Positions 1 to 6,759 of a stretch of DNA of 21,831 nt are shown in pieces; positions within the stretch are counted from its first letter, which is position 1; every line of letters starts with the position of its first letter. Source of the DNA: UTCHB3 sp964431385 (lineage in GTDB: Bacteria > Bacteroidota > Ignavibacteria > Ignavibacteriales > Ignavibacteriaceae). Position numbers and translations under genes: made by a program. Under the pieces are notes generated by a model that was given only the letters and a program-made list of their open reading frames with translations, had not been told where the DNA came from and did not search any database. The stretch spans positions 1 through 21,831 of the forward strand of contig CAYSJM010000055.1 in the NCBI GenBank assembly GCA_964431385.1. Reading direction: 5' to 3'.

Positions 1-2
1 CA

Positions 3-464
3 AAGGGATTACTTCGGGTTGATGCAGCAATATATGAAGAGAATCCATTGGTTTTTCTTGACTCTGTAGCAAATGAATACACAAAGAAGATACCCGCGGA
101 ACAGGCATTGTACAAAAAAGCACTTTATCAGTTAATGGTTCTTGATGACAAAAAAGGAGCAAAGACGAGTAAGTTACGGCTTGAGGGAGATTCCCCGGAG
201 TCTGTGTATTTGACAGATCTGACACTGTTGTTAGCGGACAGTTTAACCGTAAGAAACAGACCCGTAAATCCCGGACTTGGAAAGTCAAACCCTGAAACAG
301 CGAACAGTGTTGTTTACGAGTACAACTTGTACAACAACTACCCCAACCCGTTTAACCCCGAAACAGTTATAAAATTCTCACTTAAGGAGAAGAGCGGTGT
401 AATGCTGACAGTTTACAACATCACGGGTCAGAAGGTGGTCCCGATGAATCGGGATAAACGGTGA
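3..464 (+). CDS. C-terminal part of a T9SS-exported protein, partial and frameshifted
   Basis: The reading frame is open from the first bases of the window, so the true start lies upstream. The visible part has a helical, TPR-like stretch (LYKKALYQLMVLDD) and then a type IX secretion type A sorting domain with the signature NNYPNPFNPETVIKFSL and the strand LTVYNITGQKV. In intact sorting domains a turn and two more strands follow. Here the frame is diverted by a 16-bp palindrome at 439-454 and ends at TGA 462-464. The missing strands continue in another frame to 603. By family knowledge, such proteins cross the outer membrane through T9SS and the domain is removed or anchored at the surface. 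The function of the cargo cannot be told from what is visible. Confidence 0.8.
   Translation, partial: KGLLRVDAAIYEENPLVFLDSVANEYTKKIPAEQALYKKALYQLMVLDDKKGAKTSKLRLEGDSPESVYLTDLTLLLADSLTVRNRPVNPGLGKSNPETANSVVYEYNLYNNYPNPFNPETVIKFSLKEKSGVMLTVYNITGQKVVPMNRDKR
439..454. repeat. 16-bp palindromic element, copy 1
   Basis: TCCCGATGAATCGGGA has perfect 7-bp arms around a 2-nt centre. The same 16 bases, in reverse complement, occur at 21801-21816. The bases flanking the two copies differ, so identity stops exactly at the palindrome edges. Here it sits in the turn of a T9SS sorting domain and causes the frameshift. Confidence 0.8.
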
Positions 465-603
465 AATGGAGAAAGGGTTTTACGACAAGAAGTTCAAGGG
501 AACCAAACTCTCATCAGGTGTTTACATTTTCCGTATTGAAGCCCAATCGCTTGAGAGTAAAACAACTTATTCCAAAACTGTGAAGGCGATGCTCCTTAAA
601 TAG
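454..603 (+). pseudogene. Out-of-frame remainder of the T9SS sorting domain
   Basis: Read from 454, the sequence encodes INGEMEKGFYDKKF, then LSSGVYIFRIEAQS, and ends KAMLLK before TAG at 601-603. This is the normal end of a type A sorting domain (turn, SSGVYIFRI strand, K-x-M-x-L-x-K tail). It completes the domain begun in the preceding frame. Compared with the two other sorting domains in this window, the turn between the conserved G-x-x-V and N/T-G should hold 4 codons (12 nt) but holds 19 nt, a net +7. The gene is therefore frameshifted, either genuinely or by assembly error. Confidence 0.75.
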
Positions 604-658
604 GGCTGAGGGATGAAGGTTGATGGCTGAAAAGCCCACACCAGAATCACGAATTATT

Positions 659-686
659 AAGGCTGTCTCTTTCGGGGCAGCCTTTA
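659..686 (+). terminator. Probable intrinsic terminator after the T9SS cargo gene
   Basis: GGCTGTCTC and GGGGCAGCC (661-682) can pair over nine positions with two G-U wobbles around a TTTC loop. The flanking AA and TT add two pairs, and a short T run and A-rich sequence follow. It lies 55 bases after the stop at 603 and before an independent gene at 810. Confidence 0.6.
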
Positions 687-809
687 AAAACATCTGTTCA
701 GCGCCGGAATTATGTAAATTATCTAATTATTGTTTTATAAAAGCAAAAAAGTTTTTATTTTGCGAATCATATTATTTTTAATAATCATCTTTACATAAAG
801 TATGGCAAA

Positions 810-1673
810 ATGATCAAATTAGGATTGGTAACATGCCGGGAATACCCGGAACTGACAGAGGATGATCAGCTTCTGATCCCTGCATTTAAAGAAAAAAAGA
901 TAATCGCTAAACCGGTTATTTGGAACGATGGCCCCCTCCCTCCTAATGAGTTTGACCTGTTAATTATAAGGTCTCCATGGGATTATTACCTTTCAACCGC
1001 AGAATTTATTTCGTGGATGAATAAGGCGAGTGCATCGGGTTATAAAATTCTGAACAAACCGGATATAGTTAAAAAGAATCTTCACAAAAGTTATATAAAA
1101 GAACTGCAGCGAAGAGGTGTGCTTACTGCTGACACAATGTTCATTCCAAAAGCAAGCATTCTGAAACTTGAAGAGGTTTTTGAGAGAAAAAGATTCCGTA
1201 AGGTGGTAATTAAACCTGCAATCTCGGCTGGTGCTTTCGAAACTTACCTTGTTCACAGGGATGAAGCAGCGGAGTTTAACGGAATTGCTGCTAAAATTCT
1301 CGAATATGCAGATTTGATGATTCAAGACTATATCGAAGAGGTTGAAACCAACGGCGAATTATCCCTTATCTTCTTTAATGGTGAATATAGCCACACCGTT
1401 CTAAAAACCACTGCCCCCGGTGAGTTTAGAACACAATTGGAATACGGTGGTACCGTTGAGTCAATAAAACCCTCTGCGGACATGATAGACCTTGCGTATG
1501 AAATTAACGACGCTCTCGGTTTTGATACTCTCTATTCGAGAGTAGATGGAATCATGGCTAAAGATGAGTTTAAGTTATTGGAACTCGAGATGTTCGAGCC
1601 TTGCTTATACTTCTCATATAACGAAAAATCTGTCAAAAGGTTTGTAGAGTCGGTTATTGAACGCGTAGGCTGA
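810..1673 (+). CDS. ATP-grasp ligase, DcsG/RimK-like family
   Basis: A 287-residue soluble protein with the ATP-grasp layout. An N-terminal Rossmann-like part carries the family hallmark FDLLIIRSPWDYY (about residues 49-61). It is followed by LNKPDIVKKNLHKSYIKEL, the nucleotide-binding lysine region VVIKPAISAGA, the loop NGELSLIFFNGEYSH, and a C-terminal metal-binding part with SRVDGI and LLELEMFEPCLYF. This RSxWDY...NPxxVxxNLxK...LELEMxEP pattern is typical of the uncharacterised ATP-grasp group that includes DcsG of D-cycloserine synthesis. Such enzymes join a carboxylate to an amine or similar nucleophile through an acyl-phosphate. The substrate cannot be told. The gene stands alone between a terminator and the next operon. 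The start is ATG with no strong ribosome site; an ATG 8 bases upstream runs straight into a stop. Confidence 0.8.
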   Translation: MIKLGLVTCREYPELTEDDQLLIPAFKEKKIIAKPVIWNDGPLPPNEFDLLIIRSPWDYYLSTAEFISWMNKASASGYKILNKPDIVKKNLHKSYIKELQRRGVLTADTMFIPKASILKLEEVFERKRFRKVVIKPAISAGAFETYLVHRDEAAEFNGIAAKILEYADLMIQDYIEEVETNGELSLIFFNGEYSHTVLKTTAPGEFRTQLEYGGTVESIKPSADMIDLAYEINDALGFDTLYSRVDGIMAKDEFKLLELEMFEPCLYFSYNEKSVKRFVESVIERVG

Positions 1674-1744
1674 TTTTAGTCACTGTTTTTTATAGCGGTT
1701 TGAGTAAATTTCCAACTTGATTTTCCAATTATCGGAACAAAAGT

Positions 1745-3034
1745 TTGAAATTACTTATACCGCTTTTTTTATTCGCCAACATCATCTTTTCACAAAGTTT
1801 TACCTGGACGAAACTTCCTGTCCCCACCCATAAAACTATAAACTCAATCTCTTTTATCGACAGTCTTTATGGCTTTGCAGCAGGAGATACCGGTCTTGTT
1901 ATGAAAACCACTGATGGTGGAATATCGTGGGAAGTGCAAACACTCCCCCGAAACAAAGATATAAGCGACATAACTTTTGTAAGCAGAACAACGGGTTATG
2001 CAGTAGCTCTCGATTTTGAATCAGCCCCTTTTGGTACACTTTTTTACAAAACAACCGACGGTGGAGATTCCTGGGTTGAAAGCAGGTACCGGGGCGACGA
2101 AGTCTATTTTGTTTCTCTCCACTTCCTCGATTCTTTAAGAGGTTGGACAAGCGGACTCGAGGGAAAAATCGCCTTCACCACAAATGGTGGCGATGAATGG
2201 ATCCCCGCCCTCAACGATACCAGTGAGTTTACAAATTTCCCTGTCCTTGGATTTTCATTTTACACCGATACACTCGCCTTTGCTTTCGGAGGGCATATCG
2301 ATATTGCCGGCGTTGTATGGAAAACCACTAATTCCGGCGGATACTGGAAATCACACGGAGTGGGACCCGAGCCGATACGGGGTTTGATTGTATTTGACAG
2401 TCTCAATCTCATCGGAATTGGCGGCGATTTTGAGTATGGCACCGCAGTTGTTAAATCAACAGACGGAGGGGAAACCTGGGACTACAGAAGTCTGGATGTT
2501 TTTGGAGTCCCTTATGGACTCTCATTTAGAACGGAAAATGAAGCATGGGTACCACTCGGCTTTGCTCAAAAACTGCTCTATACCCCTGATAAAGGGACGC
2601 TCTGGGTAGAGTACTCTGCACCTGACAGCGGAATACTCTACGATATTCAGTTTACCGATTCTCTCACCGGTTACACCGCCGGAAGAAACGGTTACTTCGC
2701 CAAGTACAGTAAAATTCTTGTCGGAATGGACGATGATGCGGCAGTTCCGATTATGAATGCTTATCAACTCGGTGCCAATTACCCAAATCCTTTTAATCCT
2801 GCTACTGTAATCCCCGTAACTCTTGCAGAGGAGGCACAAATTGTTCTCACAGTTTACGATATACGGGGAAGAGAAACAGGATTTGTAAACAAAGGAAACT
2901 TTGCGGCTGGTTATCATGAATTTAAATTTGACGCCGGAAAAGCATCTTCAGGTATCTATTTCTACAAACTTGATGTCATTACTTCATCGGGTAAAAAGTA
3001 CTCGGAAGTGAAGAAAATGGTCTTAAACCGATGA
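1745..3034 (+). CDS. Secreted Ycf48-like (BNR/sialidase-type) beta-propeller with T9SS sorting domain
   Basis: 429 residues. A signal peptide (MKLLIPLFLFANIIFSQS) is followed by six to seven blades bearing BNR-type motifs such as KTTDGGISWE, KTTDGGDSW, FTTNGGDEW, KTTNSGGYW and KSTDGGETW. The end is a type A sorting domain with NYPNPFNPATVIPV and SSGIYFYKLDV. The fold is that of Ycf48/Hcf136-like propellers, which in T9SS bacteria are usually exported surface or extracellular proteins of unknown partner. The start is TTG at 1745: an in-frame stop lies at 1718, no ATG lies between, and the signal peptide begins at once. The last four bases overlap the P450 start (ATGA), so the two genes are translationally coupled, an odd pairing of an exported propeller with a cytosolic or membrane enzyme. 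Confidence 0.85.
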   Translation: MKLLIPLFLFANIIFSQSFTWTKLPVPTHKTINSISFIDSLYGFAAGDTGLVMKTTDGGISWEVQTLPRNKDISDITFVSRTTGYAVALDFESAPFGTLFYKTTDGGDSWVESRYRGDEVYFVSLHFLDSLRGWTSGLEGKIAFTTNGGDEWIPALNDTSEFTNFPVLGFSFYTDTLAFAFGGHIDIAGVVWKTTNSGGYWKSHGVGPEPIRGLIVFDSLNLIGIGGDFEYGTAVVKSTDGGETWDYRSLDVFGVPYGLSFRTENEAWVPLGFAQKLLYTPDKGTLWVEYSAPDSGILYDIQFTDSLTGYTAGRNGYFAKYSKILVGMDDDAAVPIMNAYQLGANYPNPFNPATVIPVTLAEEAQIVLTVYDIRGRETGFVNKGNFAAGYHEFKFDAGKASSGIYFYKLDVITSSGKKYSEVKKMVLNR

Positions 3035-4344
3035 ACATTCACGATTTACCCGGCTACAAAGGGGTATCATTTCTCCAAATTTTACCACAACTTTATAGAG
3101 ATCCCCTCGGAACACTTACAAAAATAGTTTCAAGTGGAGAGAGAGTAATACCCTTCCAACTCGGGAAATATATCCTTTTCCTTGTGAACGACCCTTCAAT
3201 CCTTCGGCATATCCTTAAAACAATCTACCGGAATTATCCAAGAGGGAAATCACTTAAGGGAATTTTTCCCCTTCTGGGAAAAGGATTGTTTACGAGTGAC
3301 CACAACCTTTGGGTAAAACAGCAAAAAAACATTACGCCAGCATTTCATACCAAAAATTATTCAGAATTCGAGAGAATAATTAGAGAAGAGAGCGATAGAT
3401 TTTGCTCCGATCTCGAAAATTTTGCAAAAGAATCTACTACAGTGGATATGCAAAAAGAATTTAAAACTCTTATGTTGCGTATTTTGGCTAAAGAGATGTT
3501 TTCACCAGACCTTAAGTTTAATCCCGAAACCATTATTACAAAACTTGATGCTGTTTTGGAATATACGAGTATAAAAGGGGAGTTGATAAGAAATGTTGTT
3601 TCGGGGGTAAAGGCGATGTTTGGTCTTCGCTACACTCCTCCGCTCTACTACACTCAGTCACTAAAATACCTCGAAGATTTTGTTGCCGAATTCTTCGGAA
3701 GAATAATGCGGAATGAATTACGACCGGCAGCCTTGACTTCCATCCTGAAAGAGTTAAAAGAGCAGGGCGAAATTGACGATACGCAGGTCAGGGATGAGAT
3801 AATGACATTTCTTTTCGCAGGATTTGATACAGTTGCAGAGGGACTTTCATGGAGTCAGTACCTTATTTCCGCTAATCCCGGAACAGATGAAAAAATTATT
3901 TCAGAAAATGAACCAAAATATCTTCAGGCTGTGATTTACGAAGCTTTGAGGCTTTATCCCCCCGCCTGGGCATTCTACAGAATTGTAACCGAGGATGATG
4001 AAATTGACGGCCTGCACTTCCCCGCAAAATCTTATCTGATGATTTCACCATATCTGCTGCACAGAACACCAAAATACTGGGATAATCCGAATTTATTTAA
4101 CCCCGAAAGATTTATTGAGGAAGACCAGCCCGAAGTGAACCACTTTCACTATATCCCCTTTGGGCAGGGTCCACACATCTGCACAGGAAGAAGAATAGCC
4201 ATGTTTGAAATGAATCTGATCCTCTCGATCATTACACCCAAATTCAGATTCAATTACACGGGGAAAAATCCACCCGAAGCAGACCCCGGCATTATTATGA
4301 AAGCAAAGGATGCTCTCTTTTTTAAGGTTGAGATGAGACCATGA
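3031..4344 (+). CDS. Cytochrome P450
   Basis: 437 residues, full length for a bacterial P450. The I-helix oxygen-activation motif is AGFDT (263-267). The K-helix ExxR is EALR (304-307), the PERF motif follows at NPERF, and the haem loop FGQGPHICTGRR has its thiolate ligand at Cys384. The style (YPRGKSLKGIFPLLGKGLF near the N-terminus, LRLYPPAWAFYR after ExxR) resembles the CYP4/CYP102-like long-chain substrate group, so a fatty acid or other lipid is a reasonable but unproven substrate. No reductase or ferredoxin partner is fused or adjacent. It overlaps the propeller gene upstream and the methyltransferase downstream by four bases each, so all three are probably one transcript. The coupling to a lipid-modifying enzyme is the best clue to its role. 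Confidence 0.93.
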   Translation: MNIHDLPGYKGVSFLQILPQLYRDPLGTLTKIVSSGERVIPFQLGKYILFLVNDPSILRHILKTIYRNYPRGKSLKGIFPLLGKGLFTSDHNLWVKQQKNITPAFHTKNYSEFERIIREESDRFCSDLENFAKESTTVDMQKEFKTLMLRILAKEMFSPDLKFNPETIITKLDAVLEYTSIKGELIRNVVSGVKAMFGLRYTPPLYYTQSLKYLEDFVAEFFGRIMRNELRPAALTSILKELKEQGEIDDTQVRDEIMTFLFAGFDTVAEGLSWSQYLISANPGTDEKIISENEPKYLQAVIYEALRLYPPAWAFYRIVTEDDEIDGLHFPAKSYLMISPYLLHRTPKYWDNPNLFNPERFIEEDQPEVNHFHYIPFGQGPHICTGRRIAMFEMNLILSIITPKFRFNYTGKNPPEADPGIIMKAKDALFFKVEMRP

Positions 4345-5597
4345 ATCCAAATGAGAAAATAAAAGAATTAATCTCACTAACAACAGGTAGAGAACTGAAA
4401 AACGGATTTTTGATTCAGTTTCCTGATGGTGAAATCTGGAATCCCGCTCCCGGGTCCACCCCCGGTTTTACGCTCAAATTACAGTCAGATGGTGCTTTGA
4501 AGAACATCATTTTCCCTCCAACCGAATTAAATGTGACTGAAGCTTACCTTTTTAACGAGTTTGATATAGATGGCGACTTTTTTGCGGTGTTTGAAACAGC
4601 TTATGAATTGGCATCCGTACAAAGGGGAATATCTGAAAATCTTGGTCTCCTCCTTAAGATTCTGGCCCTCCCTTCGAGTCCCCGTAAAAAAGTGAAAAAC
4701 TTCGCCAAAAGGATGTCGGGCCAAGCCCACTCTCTCGAGAGGGACAAAGATGCAGTCTCATATCATTATGATATGTCAAATGACCTCTACAAACTTTGGC
4801 TCGATCCTCAAATGGTTTATTCGTGTGCTTATTTCAAAACTAGGGAAACTCCTCTCGAAGTGGCACAGCAGGATAAACTCGACTATATTTGCAGGAAACT
4901 TGACCTTAAAAAGGGAGAGAAGTTGCTCGATGTCGGCTGTGGTTGGGGTGCACTTGTGATCCATGCTGCTGAGAACTATGGGGTCGATGCATTGGGTGTT
5001 ACTCTGAGTAAAAACCAGGCTGAATGGGCAAACCGAAGAATTCAGGAACTGGGGCTTGCCGGCAGATGCAGGGTCGAAGTTCGGGATGTGAGGGAGATCA
5101 AAAACATCGAATATGATAAAATCTCATCTGTCGAGATGCTCCATCATATCGGCTACAATTCGCTTCCGCAATATTTTGCAAAAATTAAACAATTGCTAAA
5201 ACCCGGTGGACTTTCGTTTCAACTTGGTGTTGCTAATAATGCAGCAAAAGGGGCTTATCGGGGTCCCGTTTTTGCACCAAAATATTTTATGCCCGATTAT
5301 GAGCTTTCTCCAATCGGGGAATACTTGAAAATTGCCGAAAAAGCGGGATTTGAGGTCTATGACCTCGAGAATCTTCGCCAGCACTACGAACTTACGGCAC
5401 GCCACTGGCTTAAAAATATTGAATTCAGGCATGATGAAATAGCAGAAGTTACGGGTGAGGTGATGTATCGGGTTTACAGACTCAGCATGGCACTGATGGC
5501 GTACGGATTTTATTCGAACATGATAGGTCTCTACCATTTTGTTTTGCGAAAAACAGAAGGAAAGGGGAACTTCCCCCCGTTAACCCGCTGGTACTAA
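4341..5597 (+). CDS. Cyclopropane-fatty-acyl-phospholipid synthase-like SAM methyltransferase, atypical active site
   Basis: 418 residues. An N-terminal lipid-binding domain (TEAYLFNEFDIDGD) precedes the class I methyltransferase domain. Landmarks are YHYDMSNDLYKLWLD, YSCAYF with Cys162, the SAM loop LLDVGCGWG (197-203) and GVTLSKNQAEWA. By comparison from memory with E. coli Cfa, Cys139 and Tyr317 have counterparts here (Cys162 and the Tyr of RQHYELT). The bicarbonate-binding Glu239 is replaced by His268 (VEMLHHIG), and His266 appears replaced by a hydrophobic residue in GGLSFQLGVAN. The enzyme may therefore be a divergent Cfa, or a relative that adds methyl or methylene to an unsaturated acyl chain by another route. 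It is coupled by ATGA to the P450, and sixA follows 16 bases later. Confidence 0.85.
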   Translation: MNPNEKIKELISLTTGRELKNGFLIQFPDGEIWNPAPGSTPGFTLKLQSDGALKNIIFPPTELNVTEAYLFNEFDIDGDFFAVFETAYELASVQRGISENLGLLLKILALPSSPRKKVKNFAKRMSGQAHSLERDKDAVSYHYDMSNDLYKLWLDPQMVYSCAYFKTRETPLEVAQQDKLDYICRKLDLKKGEKLLDVGCGWGALVIHAAENYGVDALGVTLSKNQAEWANRRIQELGLAGRCRVEVRDVREIKNIEYDKISSVEMLHHIGYNSLPQYFAKIKQLLKPGGLSFQLGVANNAAKGAYRGPVFAPKYFMPDYELSPIGEYLKIAEKAGFEVYDLENLRQHYELTARHWLKNIEFRHDEIAEVTGEVMYRVYRLSMALMAYGFYSNMIGLYHFVLRKTEGKGNFPPLTRWY

Positions 5598-5613
5598 GAT
5601 AAAAGGAGAAAAA

Positions 5614-6117
5614 ATGAAAGAACTTTATTTATTGCGACATGCGAAATCTGACTGGGATGACGATTCCATTTCAGATCACGAGAGACCTCTGAACAAACGG
5701 GGATTCCGTGATGCCCCGGCGATGGGAAAATTTATGAAACAGGAAGGAATAATCCCCGATCTTGTTTTGGCGAGCACAGCATTAAGAGCAAAAACAACCG
5801 CTGAACTGGTGATAAAGGAAATAAACGGAAAAGAGTCAGAAATTGTGTTTTTATCAACTCTGTATCTTGCCTCGGCTACTGAAATCCTCTCTCAAATCAA
5901 AAAGACTGACGAATCATTCGAAAAACTTCTTCTGGTTGCTCATAACCCGGGCTTAACCGTTGCCGTTAATCGTCTCGCCGGCAATCATGTTGATTCAATT
6001 GATGTCCCCACCTGCGGACTGGCACAGTTTATCTATCCGGGAAAGTGGTGCGATGCCGGTTACTCCAATTTCAGACTGATACATTTTTATTCACCGAAAC
6101 AGATTCAGTTACCCTAA
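5614..6117 (+). CDS. sixA: Phosphohistidine phosphatase SixA
   Basis: 167 residues, the usual size for SixA of the histidine phosphatase superfamily. The RHG-type motif is LLRHAKSDWDD with nucleophile His9. The second catalytic histidine is His110 in LLVAHNPGL, and RPLNKRGFRDAP is the typical SixA segment. SixA removes phosphate from phosphohistidine in signalling or phosphotransfer proteins in the cytoplasm. The AAGGAG ribosome site about 8 bases before ATG is the clearest in the window. It lies 16 bases after the methyltransferase stop and may be the last gene of that transcript, although a functional tie to lipids is not evident. Confidence 0.9.
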   Translation: MKELYLLRHAKSDWDDDSISDHERPLNKRGFRDAPAMGKFMKQEGIIPDLVLASTALRAKTTAELVIKEINGKESEIVFLSTLYLASATEILSQIKKTDESFEKLLLVAHNPGLTVAVNRLAGNHVDSIDVPTCGLAQFIYPGKWCDAGYSNFRLIHFYSPKQIQLP

Positions 6118-6480
6118 AACTGTGTCGGCAGTCAACTCATATTTTTTGCATTGTGTAAAAAATAGAGTTTTTATATTTTTGCAGGTCATTTATTAACATT
6201 TGTTGATTAGTGATAATGTGCGTGAGAAATCCGGTATAATGGCTGTTGTGGGAGGGAGAAGGGATATTTTGGCATTTAATCTGTTTTTGTAATGCCATGG
6301 ATTTAATCGTTAAAGTTTTTGTAGAACCCTGAAATTTATTGCCTCTACTCCGTTCCATTTAAGTGAAAATTTAACTTCACGAGCCGTTACTTTATACCGT
6401 AGTGTCTTCAAAATGCTTATCTACTCTATTTTTTTTTGTTACGGTTTTGAAAGAGTTTCCCCCTCACCTAACTAAACCTT

Positions 6481-6514
6481 GCCCGTTTATCCTTCGGGGT
6501 GACGGGCTTTTTTT
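6481..6514 (+). terminator. Intrinsic terminator with UUCG tetraloop
   Basis: GCCCGT and ACGGGC pair, the inner bases can extend the stem to a C(TTCG)G tetraloop, and seven T's follow at 6508-6514. It is directional for the plus strand. No coding gene ends near it; sixA ends 363 bases upstream. Confidence 0.85.
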
Positions 6515-6750
6515 ATGTCATCATAATCCCAGAATATTGGGTTGAGCGTTTCTTTTATAAAGGTTTTATCGTGCATTCACAAATATAAAGATAAATAAAG
6601 AAATACTTTGCTCAGCATGCAAGTAATTCGAATAGCCGCCGGTTATGCAGACTGAATAAAACTCTCCTTTTCCCTTGCCTTAAATTGCCCAATCTCTCTT
6701 ATTTTGGTGTTACAAAATAAATTTTTTCCCCGATTATTTAAATCATTTAC

Positions 6751-6755
6751 GGAGG
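6751..6755 (+). promoter_or_regulatory. Ribosome binding site of the amylase gene
   Basis: GGAGG lies 4 bases before GTG 6760 and 16 bases before the next in-frame ATG at 6772. It therefore favours the GTG start, although the spacing is slightly short. Confidence 0.6.
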
Positions 6756-6759
6756 AATC

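Larger units (their letters stand above)
6118..6759. other. 642-bp non-coding gap with one strong terminator
   Basis: No convincing gene is visible on either strand; the longest frame (73 codons, minus strand, 6137-6358) has no recognisable protein character. The gap holds an intrinsic terminator at 6481-6514 some 360 bases after sixA, AT-rich sequence after it, and the ribosome site of the amylase gene at its end. The stretch before the terminator may be a long 3' untranslated region or an unannotated small RNA. Confidence 0.6.

Noticed and set aside
720..809. Bacteroidota-type promoter (TTG...TAnnTTTG) before the ATP-grasp gene
   Set aside because: TATTTTGC lacks one base of the consensus and the distance to the nearest TTG is too long. 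AT-rich sequence makes chance matches likely.
6137..6358. 73-codon minus-strand frame in the long gap
   Set aside because: AT-rich random-looking product, no ribosome site, no neighbour relation.
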